Shown: piece by piece, positions 12,775 to 25,500 of the stretch | How positions within the stretch are numbered: the stretch's first letter is position 1 | Layout: each line of letters starts with the position of its first letter | Source: Theristus sp. LFF4_11 | Lineage: Eukaryota > Nematoda > Chromadorea > Monhysterida > Xyalidae | Assembly (NCBI GenBank): GCA_030248135.1 | Contig: JASANC010001532.1 | Location: 62,001 to 126,000, forward strand | Length of the DNA: 64,000 nt | Reading direction: 5' to 3' | The notes under the pieces: model-generated | What the model saw: only the letters and a program-made list of their open reading frames with translations | Told to the model about the DNA's origin: nothing | Databases searched by the model: none | Made by a program: the position numbers and the translations under genes

Positions 12775-15700
12775 CCTTTCTTGGCTGTTGCACCCACCCA
12801 CATTTATTAGTTTTATATAAACTGAAAGCATACTATTAGCTATATATCAGCTTAATATAGCTTATACTCTTGCTACTCGAGATCGGCTTTTTGCGTGAAA
12901 AGTGTGGACTAACCGCTCTTTCTGTGCGTTTTGTTTGGCTCCTAGATGTCGTGTGTTTTATTGTGGTAAACACGAGTTTGTACGGTATCGTCAAACAATA
13001 TTTATATTTTTAATATTGTGTTTTTTGATGTTTACATTCATGGTTTTTTCGACTGGACGTTTTTGATTGCGATCCACTTTACTTTTTTGTTTTTTTTCTT
13101 GTGCACCCGCTCGCATTTGTTGTATTGTTACAATTTATTGAAACGTTCTTATTTTATACTACTCTTTGTGTACCTTTTCTGCAAGCAGGAAGTCACACAG
13201 CCGAACATCAATGATTATTGTTTTTATTTGTGAACATGGTTGGTGGTTTATATGGTCGTATTCGTACACGTATGCCGTCGTGTCGTCTGTCTTGGTGGTT
13301 CCATCGTGACGTGTCATTGTGAGTGGACCAATATTGCCAGAGGTTTTTTATTTTTTATTTTTTATCATTGTTCTCGTAGTAGTGGACCGCCGCACCGCAT
13401 TTGTATCGTTTCTATACTCTTACTGCAAGTTTTTTACTACCGGTGGTGTTGGTAGAGTTTATAAGTGTACCTCTGTGTTCTTGAATCTGCTGTGATCGTT
13501 TCTCGTGCGTATGGATTGTGTGTGAGTGTGTGGTGCGTGGATGGAGGAGATTGAAGACTGGACGGACATCGAAGCAACAGGCAAAGGCAGCATTACGTTT
13601 CAATGCAGTGACATTCACGAAGGAATGGGCCACTCGAATGCTCGTCAGTTTCAGATAGTCAGTAAACGTCGTCAGACGATCGAAAGGCACAACATCCTTT
13701 GCGTGAATTTACTGATGGCTTTTGTAGATACTGAATGTTGTAGCTCGGTGCAATGTGTCGGCTCATATGGGCACACTGTATTTACCGTTTATCACCGCAT
13801 CCTTTCTGCACCACACTTGGGGCAAACGAATGTCGAGCGACCTCATGCTAACCAACGCTAGAACACCATCGTCGGCACAAATGAGCATTGGTAAAGGTGG
13901 TCTCAGTTTCTCTGCATTTGCGAATCTCGCAAACACTAACTTTTCGGTCTGCATGTTTTTCACCCATCACAAGTTTTGTGCAACTTTATCAGCGCTTTTG
14001 TACCAAGTTTGTAATCGTAAAAAAGCTGGTGCAGTGCACTAGTGGTCACGTGCGTGGTTTCGTGAAATGGATTGCTCGTGATGCTGCCGACAGAACCAAA
14101 TCTCGTGTAGCTTCGAGACAGTTAGCTTTTCGAAGATTTTGTTTCTACCTGCATTGTGTTTCAAAGGTTTGAAAGTTTTGTGTTTGAATGCGTGCGTCTA
14201 CCACGGTCAATCGGTTGAAGCCACATCCTGTTGCACTTTCGGCAACCAACTTTTAATTGACACTGTTTCATAACAACACCACTGTGAACTGTAGCTGCCA
14301 ACCGTTTCTGGAGAGCTTCAGGAGACATGCATGCATCGTTTAAAAGCAGCTCAAAAGTAGAGTGGAGTGCCCTTGGTTCACCTTTGACGTCGCATGTTTT
14401 CATTTTTAATAATTTTTCAAACAAGCGATTCGAGTCGTAACTTGAAATCCACAAGAACTGAATGCGATTTACAGCAAGGCACGTTTCCACCACAAGTTTA
14501 TCCGTTGGTTTCGTCAATGCTGCAATGGTTTTGGTGGTGTTTTCATTGGCTTCCGAGTTTTGCAGTGCACCAGTGGCGTTTGGCGTTATGTCAGTTCCGG
14601 TTATGTTGTTGAGTGGACACTTTCTTGGAGCTGTGTGCCGTTTGCCCATTTGCCCAACGCTATTTCTGTGGTGTGATTGTAAAACATGTTGTGCTGTTTT
14701 TTGTCAAAACAAAATGGTGTACGAAGCCCAACTCAAGTGTTTTTGAACGTATGTGCGCGTGTGCCGTGTGGTTTGTTTGGATGCCTGTGCGACGGTGTGG
14801 TGGAACGTGGTGGATCATGTGCCATGCGGTGAACATTGCCGCAAATCTAAAAAATGCGCGCTCACCGCATTGCGACAGATGCACCACACCACCGCACGTC
14901 TTAGGTTGGACAATACAAGCGTCGTTACGGAAAAGACCAAACGAACGCACAACGTATCTCGCATTTCATGTGCTTTCAGTTGCAAGTGCATGCATCTGTC
15001 ATCGGTCCTTCCGTAACGAACGGCTTAGTTGCTCTTGATGCGTTGATAAACATAAGTGTACATCTTCGAATTACTGGCGGTGCCAATAAACGGCTATTAT
15101 AAGTTTACAAAGTGAATGAAAACTAATGAAACATGTTTTCGTGCGTTTTGCAGGATTTGTTGACACGAGTGGAGCAGTACACAAGCAATCATAATCGAGT
15201 GCCTAATCAAAAACGAGAATGACTCGCTCGACACCCGATGATTCTCAAAGAACCGTTCGTTCATCGTTTTTTCACACACACACGGCTCAAACGCAACATC
15301 TGATGTTACGAGATCACCGCTGGCTTTGTTCGTTAAAGTTGAATTGTTTTATAGTTAAAATTGTTGATTTTTAGACAGTATGTTCACGTTGTTACTTATT
15401 TACGTTATTATTCATCTACGTTTATTCAAGTTCTTGTTACACCAAGAATTCCGTTGGAGTCCACCATTAATTCCGTTGACCATTATATGTTTCATGATAT
15501 TGAAGTTTTTGATTTCATTTTGGAACACGTGTCAACCACTGTGTTTATCTTCACATTACGTGTTATTATCTACAGTCTAACTCTATGTATTCAACGAGCT
15601 GATTGGTTGATCTGATGCATATATTCTGTGCTGTGGAGACGGAGTTTGGTTTGAGGGCCGCGCACATCGGTACCCCACACCGTCGCAGGGGTATGCCACC

Positions 15701-17060
15701 AACCAGTCAGCTAGTTGGATATGTTATAGAGTTAGACTGTACTCGCAGAGCTATTATTATTATATTATTATTACAATCATGGATGGAAATACATTTCAGT
15801 TTTATTTCCACAGAGCATTTTTCATTTGTTTCAAATTTGCAAAAACAGCTGAACGTTTCACACATTGTGATCCAGTCTTTTTTGCTGCACGAATTACGCA
15901 AGCAGCAGCAGACTTGTCATTTATTGTTACAATCTTGTCATTTATTGTTACAATCTTATCTTGTCAGATTGTTTTTGTTATTCATTGAAGATATTAACCA
16001 TGTTTACCCAGTGTCTGGTGATCTCGCTTCGGTACATGCTACTTAAATTGTGTACAGATCAAATTCAACATGACTTTACTACTGAACAATTTTTAAAATT
16101 TCCAAAAGAAAAGTCGTTAAAACTCAACTCGTAATTTGAAAATTGGTTTGTGGTGTTTTTGCTTGGTTTTTTTGTTTTTTTTCTACATTTCTTTGTGTAC
16201 TTTTCTGTTAAACTTCAATCTGAGCTGAGGCCTGAATCTAGTCAATCGTGTACATTGAAACATTTTCATATTTTGTTTCATTCCTGATTCCTATTTTATA
16301 GTCACTTCAGCTGCATTCCAAAGATTGTACAGCAAAACCCAGTATTTTTTTTTACCCATTCGCTGATCTTACTTTTCAAGTTGAGTGAGATTTTTTTTGT
16401 GATCGTGAACTTGCAACAGCTGTGTATAGCACGCTGACATGATGATTCAGGAAAACAATGGTTTTTTTAAAATTAAGAAAGCAACTTATTAAAATCTGAC
16501 GTAAACACAGCAAGTTGAGCGTTCGCTGAGCGATATAATTTATTCGCTACCACGGGGTAGGCGTATTTCATTTATGACAATTGATTGCGTTTTGTTTTTT
16601 AGCACCAATAAATTCATGTGTACGCTTGGGCGGTTGGCTAAATGTTTACATTTCAGTTGCGTCTAATTTTGTTGTCATTCATCAGCGACAGTTTTAGTTC
16701 CAACTGTCCAAAAGAAACATTGTTTTGTGCACCAACCGTGAAGTCATGAAGCTAAACTACAGAACAGTCACTGTTTTCTCTCTTTATGTTTTTCAACAGA
16801 TTTTCCGGTAATTGTTATTGGCCGTTTACTTAGTTGCACTTCGCCGCACGCGAGATTTAGTCTGTACTTAATGAACAATGATCGATCTCGTTGGAATATA
16901 AGCATTTCACAATGATCTCAAATGGTGTACATAAAATTATGATTATTTATACGGTATTTATTATGTTACTATTTCATTTTCTCTTTCATATGTTTACACA
17001 CGCGCAGTGATAACTTGAAGAATAAAAACCTATTTTTCGACTACTGTGGCTTTTTTGTTG
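12775..17060 (+). other. Probable long 3' UTR and intergenic DNA downstream of the CELF gene
   Basis: No protein is recognised. The region is T-rich on the + strand, as expected of a long 3' UTR. AATAAA signals on + lie at 15085-15090, 16607-16612 and 17021-17026, so the transcript could end at several points. Open frames of 90-162 codons occur on both strands but overlap one another and match no family I know. Confidence 0.35.
15913..15954. repeat. 21-bp tandem duplication
   Basis: Two exact adjacent copies of a 21-bp unit that begins CTTGTCATTTATTG. It lies in the presumed CELF 3' UTR or intergenic DNA. No function is evident. Confidence 0.8.
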
Positions 17061-17067
17061 CTTGTAA

Positions 17068-17080
17068 AATAAATTTTATT
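17068..17080. promoter_or_regulatory. Near-palindromic polyadenylation signal serving both strands
   Basis: AATAAA on + (17068-17073) is followed directly by AATAAA on - (complement of 17075-17080) within AAAATAAATTTTATTT. It lies between the converging CELF (+) and COX5B (-) genes, about 490 bp beyond the COX5B stop. Another + AATAAA stands at 17021-17026. Use as a signal is inferred from position only. Confidence 0.45.
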
Positions 17081-17567
17081 TCAAATAAGAAATGACCTGA
17101 AATCCAAAAGAGTAAGTTTACTTCGCTTCACAGTCAGTTTAGCGGGACAGTACAAAACAAAGTGACAAGGTTCCGTTACATTCAAATTCAAAATCAGTAG
17201 CATGGATGTGTCAAGGTTCTTTTTGACCTATTGAACAACCGGGTGACTGACTGACCTCCCAGAAACCCCACTTCAGTTTTTACACAAACTTAGAATGTTG
17301 AAGTTATTTGCAGAAAAGTCACTTCCCCAGGTTAAAACTTCAGATGATCAAACCAACCTTACCAAGCCCATTAAGTTAGTCTGAACAGAACGGAACAAAA
17401 CTAAAAAAAAATAGAAATTCCTGAACAAATACTATACAACAACTTTGCTGGCTGATAAATGAGTTACTTCACCTGCACTGCTTAAAAAGCAACAACTTGC
17501 GTTTTCTAAATTATTATACAAAAATGCACTAACGAACAGCAAACACTGATGAGCTTTCTGCGAACGG

Positions 17568-20500
17568 CTAGTACATTGAGTCGGGATCGGCTTGCACCGC
17601 TTTGAACCAATGACCGCATTCGCACCGTTTCGTTTCACCCACTCGCATCCACATAAAGTTCAACGTAAGATCGCCGGGGTGGCCTGAGAAAGTTTCATTT
17701 AGGTATAGAAACCAAACGCTTAAACACAGTTACGGATGGAAACTGGCTGATTGGCTACATGGAGTCGGGAGTTTTTTCAAATCTGGCGTCTTTTGAAACT
17801 AAACTGAGTCTATTCTGCGTCTGGCAAAAATAGGTGTCTGACTGAAGATACAATACAATTAGCCCAAAATTACTATCAATAGCACTGAAAATACAGGAAA
17901 AGGAAACAAATGCTACTTCAGAGAATAAGGTCTGGGATGGCAGACGTTTTGTTCGACAGCCGACTTCAAGAATCAAACTCAATACAAATAGTGATTTAGT
18001 TTCTTCGCGGAGCGAAAAAAATTTCAGGTGTCTTCCGAGTCCGACATCTGTGGCTGTGACACCGTTATTCAGGAGGTATTCAAAATCAGAATACAAATTC
18101 GAATTCTCAACAATTTTCAACATGTCGAAGTAGATTAAATCATGACACTCATGTTTAAAAACTGATAAACTATTGATAATCAAAACGCTTGGCCATAGCC
18201 ATGGCGGGACAGGTTTGTTGCACACATGGGTAAAGAACTGATTCTGAACGGCACTTCACGGCAGTACGACCGAAGTTGATGTAGCACGGGTAGAATGACA
18301 AAGGCTCGGACTAGGGTTGGTAAAAAACCGGTTTTTTATATTGCCAGGAAAAAAAACCGGTTTCTTTTCCGTTTTAAAACCGTTTTAAAACCATAAAAAA
18401 CCGAATGCTTCCCAGCTCCTAAACTTTCCAGAACTTGGCTTCTTGAACTCAAAATAAGAAATACATCAAAATTAGTGATTTTGAGCAGCGTAAAATGCTG
18501 TTTTCGGGCATACAACCGACCCAATTTGCTATTTTTGCCACCCAATGCTATCCAATTTTTTGTTTCAAACCAAATTAATTTCGCTTTCATTGGTTTCCAG
18601 GGCAGCACGTTCAATAAATTGAAAACAAAGACTGGGCAGTGACCGTGTAGGTGTGGGGAGCGGGGAGGGACCGCTGCAAGGAGAACGGATAGCTGACCCC
18701 GATTAGGGGGCGAGATTTGCAGAACTGCAAAGTGAAACTGGTAGCGGATTGCGTTCGAAAAATAACATTTCATCAGTTACCCTTTGCAAATCGACAACAT
18801 CGTCAGTTAGTCTGCATATGCACTTAGTTTAGCAGTCACCTTGTCTTCATCGTATTTCACTTGACCCTTGCCACAAAAGCTTCTGCAAAATGATGCTTCA
18901 CCAGTTCAGTTCGACACAGTTCACTGCACCGTTTTTTCAAAAATATAATTTTACATTTTATCAATCAAACGAAGAATTGTGATTTTTCACCACGAAGTTT
19001 GAAAATTTTTAAGGTAAAAAAACGGTTCTTTATTTTTTCAGAAAAAAAACTGAAAAAAACCGGTTTTAAAACGGAAAAGAAACCGGTTTTTTTCCTGTGC
19101 CAACCCTAGCTCGGACGGCTCGTGTACTATTCCGGCCCGCGAAATTCCGGCCCGTAGAATTCCGGCCCGCTCATTCCGGCCCGAAGAATTCCGGCCCGAA
19201 GAATTCCGGCCCGGAGAATTCCGGCCCGGAGAATTTTCGCCAGCAAGAACAATATTAAACCACACGAAGTGATTTTTGGTAAATAAATTTAAAGTGATTT
19301 TTTATTTTTGTTTAGAACTTGCTTGCAGTGACTTGTTGTAGGCTCCTAATCCTAAGCCAAGCCTTTTTGATAAGGTAAAAGGGTCACAAATCCTGTTCAT
19401 GATAAAAAATTTAAAAATTTAGTTGTAGTTTCTCTTTTCCAAAAGGTTTCACTTTCCAAAAAAGCAAACAGGACGAACATCATTGAAAATACACTGTAAC
19501 ATGTGAACATCGATATTTTTATTTTATTATTTCATTACCAAAATCACTTCGTGTGGTTTAATATTGTTCGTGCTGGCGAAAATTCTCCGGGCCGGAATTC
19601 TCCGGGCCGGAATTCTTCGGGCCGCAATTCTTCGGGCCGGAATGAGCGGGCCGGAATTCTTCAGGCCGGAATTAGCGGGCCGGAATTGTACCCCCCCCCA
19701 GCTCGGCTCGGACGCATTTCAAATGAACACGACCCCGACATGTTGATGCTTGGTTATACTGAGAGATCATGTCACTTCTTGCTGTTTACAGCATCATTTT
19801 TTGCAGTGCCTGTCGACACATTTGCAAACGTACATTGGCAAGCGACACGCCGATTTTCAACTCCGATCGGCACCAGGTTCGGGTTGTCACGTGAGTTGTT
19901 CTTGCCGCGGATGTAGACTTTCGGTTCGTAACGCTGAAAAACAATGAAATGGTTTTCGCAGGTTCTTTTGTTGCGCTGCATTTTCCGATTGAAACAAACT
20001 TGACTTGTGTTGCCCTGTGAGAAAAGTGGCCGAAACAAACAACGTACATCGTCTCCGGTCATACGAGCGAACCACAATTTTCGCGTTTTCCCCACCAATT
20101 GTTCAGCTGGATCCGGGTCTGAAAAGCCATCATGTTGCACCTAAGACTGGTAAAAAACAGTTTTTTTTCAAATCCGGGTGAAAAAAATTTATTGATCAGT
20201 TTGGTTGCCTGATCAATAAATTATGCCGAGGTGAATTCAGAAAGGTGAAACTGTGAAGATTGGCTTAAACTGGGAACTTCCAAAAATGTCCTTGTTTTCT
20301 TTCAATTTTAGACAAAGCCAAAAAACCTCAACGTTTTTTTGAACACTCAGGTTTCCGATGTCAGTTTGTTTGAAAGGCTTGACTTGGAGACTTAAAAATT
20401 ACAACGTTGGTAATTCCCATTTTCTAGAAACTTCAAACACTGTTATCATTCAACTGCATCTGATTTATGTTTTCTGCACTTAATTGACTCGTACTGACAC

Positions 20501-21074
20501 TGAAAAGTCAAAAAAACAAGAAAACAAGCAAATTTACAGAGTGAACACGAACTAGTAGACTAAAACAACAAAACGTTCAAACTTGCAGAACAATATAACA
20601 CTGTTTTTTAGAATTAAATCACTATATTTTCAACCAAAATCCATTTGATTTCTGGTTTGGGAGTTGGGACTGCTCTGTCCGAGCCTGGTTTGGCCTGAGA
20701 CTGACTAAACCACAAATTACCATGATTGTTTTGGAAGGTGGCCGGGCCCGGGGCCTGGGAGCCCCCCAAAATTTTTTGAACATGTCTTTATCAGAAAAGA
20801 TTTCTCGGCTCAGCTATTATCTAACTAAAACAATTTGTCAGCCAGCTATCCATCTGAATTTTTTTTCCCGACCCATCCCACTCCCACCTGAGAAATTCAA
20901 TAAACCGGAATTGGTTATCATTTATCAATCACCAAAATTCTGAAACCAAAGAAATTGAATTGTCATCTCACATGCGCCAATTTGTTTGCGGATCTCAGGC
21001 TCGACGGATAGAGAGCGCACGGCAACGAATCGAGCAGCTGGCAAAATGGAACGCAACGACAACTGAGTCGCCAT
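17568..21074 (-). CDS. COX5B: Cytochrome c oxidase subunit 5B, mitochondrial (complete)
   Basis: Nuclear-encoded, zinc-binding subunit of respiratory complex IV on the matrix side of the inner membrane. Exons in transcript order: 21074-20972, 20118-20048, 19933-19834, 17683-17568. Every junction is GT-AG and in phase, giving 129 residues. The N-terminus MATQLSLRSILPAARF is rich in Arg, Ser and Leu with no acidic residue, as expected of a mitochondrial presequence. The mature part has the DP.AEQ.VG...K start, RDNPNLVP in mid-protein (family core) and two Cys pairs, CQC (90-92) and CEC (112-114, in KRCECGHWF), which match the zinc site. The protein ends ADPDSMY. The third intron (17684-19833) carries two transposons. 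The gene is head to head with FAM135, whose start codon is 1.5 kb away. I chose the ATG at 21074 because it opens the presequence. Family identity is firm; expression is not shown. Confidence 0.93.
18312..19108. mobile_element. hAT-type non-autonomous element, TAGGGTTGGTAAA family, copy 1
   Basis: Ends are TAGGGTTGGTAAAAAACCGG and its reverse complement. It is flanked by an exact 8-bp duplication, GCTCGGAC (18304-18311 and 19109-19116). An 8-bp TSD with a TAGGG terminus is characteristic of hAT elements. It is 797 bp long and lies in the last COX5B intron. A 145-codon frame on - inside it (18336-18773) has no recognisable transposase motif. Confidence 0.9.
19128..19686. mobile_element. Small fold-back element with 15-bp EcoRI-type tandem units
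   Basis: Inverted arms (about 19128-19260 and 19540-19686) are each built from repeats of a unit close to GGGCCGGAATTCTTC. A non-repeated centre lies between them. The ends are flanked by TGTAC (19123-19127 and 19687-19691), a possible 5-bp TSD. It starts only 12 bp after the neighbouring hAT duplication. The centre shares a stretch (CCTAATCCTAAGCCAAGCC) with the repeats near 52260 and 61340. Confidence 0.75.
20186..20222. other. Perfect 14-bp hairpin with 9-nt loop
   Basis: AATTTATTGATCAG (20186-20199) pairs exactly with CTGATCAATAAATT (20209-20222). It sits in the first COX5B intron, about 70 bp upstream of the second exon in transcript order. It could form a stem in pre-mRNA or be the remnant of a small inverted-repeat element. 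No function is known. Confidence 0.7.
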
Positions 21075-21321
21075 CACAGTTTCCTTGCTCTGTCTGCTTC
21101 CTTCTTTGTGCGAGAAAATATATCTGCAATATTTTTTGATTTCCGCAATTAAGAACCAATTTTTTTGAAACGAAATGTAAGAAAACATAACAGAAATGCT
21201 GATTATTTTAATTCAAAATTTTTCCTTGATAATGCTTGGATTGGATTGGAAAATCTGCCTTTGTCGGTTGGTGTTCATGTTGGTTTTGCAACATGAGCAG
21301 TCACGGCCTTTGTCTGCTTTT

Positions 21322-22045
21322 TAGGGTTACGTTACATAAAAACTTTTAAAAAACAACAAAAAATGCCGATTTAAAAAAATCGAAAATTTTTTTCTCTGAT
21401 AATGCAGTGTTTGGCACAATTTTTCGAAAGTTTTTTTTTCAACAAAAATTTTTTTTGACATTACATTACCATGCAAAACCGTCAGCAGTCGATTTTGGTT
21501 GGACCGTTTCACCGATTGATTTTACTGATTTTAGGCTTGAACAACTTTTGGAATGAAGTTTTGAGTGTGAGCGTTGCCGCAAAGACTTGGCTTCACATTT
21601 TCGATGCAGCCAAGGTGACATTTCGCTTCGCCTCACATTGTGTGTGAATTCTGAGCGTCCGAGCTGCACCGTCAACAACTGACTTTGTTGTTGGTTGCTG
21701 TTTTGTGTCATGTCATGTCTCTTCACCATAACATGCTTGATCGAATCGAATTTCAAGCCGGTAAGCTATCCTTATCCTGAGCTGGGGGATAATTGGGGGC
21801 GTTTTGAGGGTCAAAACGCAGAAGAGGCATGACAACGGTTTGGAAAAGGGGTAAATGAGGTCACCAAAACATCTGAAAAGTTCCGCCATGCGTGAGTCAC
21901 GGGACGGGACTAACAGGAGTCATTTGGGACTGGGAGCCGGGAGGAGATGCTTGCACATCAAATGTGGTTCTTCTGTCTGACTCCTTGATTGATTTAGCAC
22001 AACTTGATTTTTAAAATTGAAAAAAACGACTGTTTTTATACGTCA
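21322..22045. mobile_element. Old, diverged copy of the TAGGGTTGTTAAA hAT family
   Basis: Begins TAGGGTTACGTTACA and follows the order of the young copies at 60-63 kb through many mismatches and small indels. Shared stretches include TTTTTCGAAAGTT, GATTTTAGGCTT and GAAAAGGGGTAA. It is the only copy found outside 52-64 kb. It lies in the 1.5-kb spacer between the divergent COX5B and FAM135 start codons, so it may have become part of their shared upstream region. The right boundary is approximate. Confidence 0.75.
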
Positions 22046-22590
22046 GTTTTTGCTTTGTGGCCTGCGGACTGACACCGCGAGGGCTGGACACTGTTTTTTT
22101 TGCGGTTTCGCCCGGTAAGTGAAGACGGCGGCGACCCCGGGCTCGTCAGTTCGACAAGTCGCCAGACCGCACAGTCTCAAAAATGCACGTGCGGCGCCGT
22201 GTCCAAGTGTCCGTCCAGCCCTCGCGGTGTCAGTCCGCAGCCCACAAAGCAAAAACTGACGTATAACATCGTTTTTACGCATATATGCGTGGTCACAACC
22301 ACAACCCACAAGCCAACCCAAACGACTATTTTTGTTTTTTAACAACTTTTATAATCAATCAAAAAAATCACTGCAAACCATTCAAAACGCATTAAATGGT
22401 CTTTGTCGTTTCTCTTATCATTGGCACAATGAAACTGGTTATTTTTCACAATACGTACACTTTTGACAATACAATTTGACAATGACAACAAATGCGTACC
22501 ATTTGCACGATCTTTAGTTTTTATTTTTGAGGCTTACCCCAGAGCGAAACTGCCAAAAATCGGACTCAACCGCTGTTGTGGGCGTTAAAA

Positions 22591-25500
22591 ATGCTGCTGG
22601 AGTTGGTGCCGAAAATCGAATTTACTGTCGATCTTGGTCGCTTCCACAATGTGGATTTGTTTTCACGGGGGTGAGTGTTCCAGTGAAATTCTGTGTGGTT
22701 TTTCCATCTATCCATGGTTTTGAGCTTAACAACAAATGTGCTTGTTAGTCTTTCAGTTGATGATGTTTGCTTGTCCCTTTGAACAGGTATTACCATGTGC
22801 GGATCGCTTTGCGCTCACACTCGAAGTCAATCAACGCTAAAATCGAAGTGCGCCTCTTACGCTCGTCAGGTATAAAGAGAGTCCAACGAAACAAGCGAAC
22901 TCCAAAATTCATGTCACTGAAAACGTCTCAAAGCACCCCAAAAACGCTTACATGGAAACTGGGTTTTTATTTTTTTCGCTAATTTTCTTTAAAAACCTTG
23001 GCTGCGTAAAAAAAGCTGCAATCAACTGTTATTTTTCGTATTTTAGCTGACTTTGATGTTCAAAAATGAGTTTCAACAAAATTCACAATTTAACGGATTT
23101 TTTGCATTTGGGGAGTCCAAATCAAAACTGTCTGTGGTAAAACAGCTTCGGCAGTTCTGCCTGGTGTCCGTCGCACTGACGAGCCAGGAGGCACCGCGGT
23201 ATGCGTCTACCTGGCGAAACCGCAGACAGCGAACTTCTTGTATTAAAATATTTCGTGTAGGTAAAAATTAGGAGCTACCTGCATCGGTGCAGGCAGGTTA
23301 CGCTTTTTACCAAAAAAACCTCAGTAACCGCACGTGCTATAAGGCCGTAGCAAAAATTATTCACTTACGTAGCCGAAACTCGCGCCTTCCAGCCAGCCAA
23401 ATTTTTGATCAAACGCTGCAGTTGATCTTATGTTCTGAGATTGTATTTGAAGACTTCGAAAAAAATGTTTGTTCAAAGTATGCATCTTCTATTAAACGCT
23501 CGTGAAGCCTTAGGCTAGCCTTTAAATAGGCTTGCAAACCCGTAAATTATCTACAGTCTTTTGACTTTGAAATTTTTAAATTTCAAGCAAATTTCATAGC
23601 TAAGCACGCGCTCAGTAAATAATGTGGCTGTGGTCTTTTGGCATGTGCGGTATTTTGGTACCGTATTTATCTGCGATTCAATGGTACATGGGACGTGCGG
23701 TATTTTGTCTGACCCCACCCTCGCCGCCGAGCCCCTGCCCCAGAAAAACTATGAGCTGTTTAAAAAAGCTTAGTAGCCTAATAGTGCTGCACTACTGAGC
23801 GCCTGAATGAAAACGGAACAGTGATGCTTCGTGATTTTATTCTCAAGGGACTCAAAGACTATTGGACTCTTAAGTTTTATAAAACTGGTCCTTGCACTGC
23901 CTGCACATGATTGTTGAAGTCATATCTGAGTGAGGATACTGCACATGTGAGTTGGATAACTTTGGAAAAAGAGAAAACATTTCAGCAGCGCAGCTGTTTC
24001 CGGCGAGTGTTGTGGATGGCGCCGCAGTGAGCAAAACGGTCGAGGTGATGTACGCACACGAGACGCTCGAGCTCAATGATCGCATCAATTTTTATGTTCG
24101 TCTGTCGAATCGAATTGATAAGGTTACAGTGTGATTTTACTAGATGGCCTTTTTGTATTTTTTGCACCATTTTTGAACAGTTTACATTTTACGAATGATT
24201 CAATTGCAGCTGCCGAACTGGCTCGACTTCACCTTGACTGTGGAGATGTGGTTCATCGAAAAAGATCGAATGGCCGCACTAGGCGGACAGCACAAGTCAG
24301 TAGAAGAACCCACTGCTTGTTTCTGAACGTTTTACTTTGCTGGTAATGGTCACCACAGGCATAATGGTTACCACTTTTTTATTAGGTTATATAGATACAT
24401 ACAATCAGCTGATCGGTAGCATACCAGCAGTTTGGCGAAAATGCACGCACAGACGTCTTTTTCTAAATCTTGTTAGCAAAGTAATCGTGTCCGTAAAGCA
24501 TAATTATCGCGGTTGACTAAATTTTAAGTTCTGTCTGTGTGCGTATGCACGAAAAGCTACTTAACCGCTTTTAGAGTTTTGCTTGGTAACATGATTTTGC
24601 TGATTGGTGTGATGTGCTTCCAGCATGTGTGATGGTTACGAACATGTTTCATTTCTTTTTTTCTTTCAGCGACGTTCTCTCAGCATTCCGGTGTATCTGC
24701 AAGCGGGATCTGCAAGTTTCGCTGTCGTTATCTCGTGGCCAGCACTACCACCGTCCTGTGCTCTTTGACTTTTATCATTTCGCGGCTGTGTTTCTAACGT
24801 TGCACGCTTCACTGGTCACGTTAGAACCGAAAAACCCATTGAAACACGCCGACGACAAAACGTTGGTGAAGACAGTTTTGGTGGTTTTCATTAAATTATA
24901 CCTATTTGGGTATCATTTTCGCCCGGATTGCCGGGTATGTTTTCCAGTTAAAATATTTGTGGAAACCTTGTAAAATACTGTTTTGAGCTTTTTTGCAGCA
25001 AACTTACGCCGACGCACGTTCCAATGGTAAAACCTGAAAAAGGCCTTTTTGTTTTATTTTGTTTCGTTTGCGATCTTAAACAATCGTGCTTCATCCGAAT
25101 TTGCAGGTCATTCCCGAAAAGCTGCGTGTGTACCACCGGCAATGCTGCAAAGTGTTGTTGCAAGCTTATGAATCATTACAGCTGCGTATCAAGACGTACT
25201 CGGAAATGCTACCCGCATTGAGTGTTATCAGAATACGTATGTTATCAGTGTGCCTTGTTGTTGGTTCACGATCAGCAACGAGAAAGAACTTACCAACGAA
25301 GTTGCATAATGGGTATCTCTGATGATGTTCTCTGCCATTCAGAAATGGTTGACACCGCCGCAAAACTGGACGCTTTGTGCCGCCGATTCGAGAGCGACGG
25401 TGACCCGTGGCGAGCGCTCGATGAGGATCGCCAGCTCTTGTCACAGGTATTGCAGTAAAATGCGTACTGGCTGAATGTTGAAAGCGAATGTTAGAGAAGC

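Noticed and set aside
14161..14649. 162-codon open frame on -, protein-like in composition, with a CRKC motif
   Set aside because: It matches no family I know, opposite-strand frames overlap it, and it lies in the presumed CELF 3' UTR. A frame of this length can occur by chance in 64 kb.
17755..18225. 156-codon open frame on -
   Set aside because: It lies inside the last COX5B intron, has no recognisable domain, and the COX5B exons join in phase without it.
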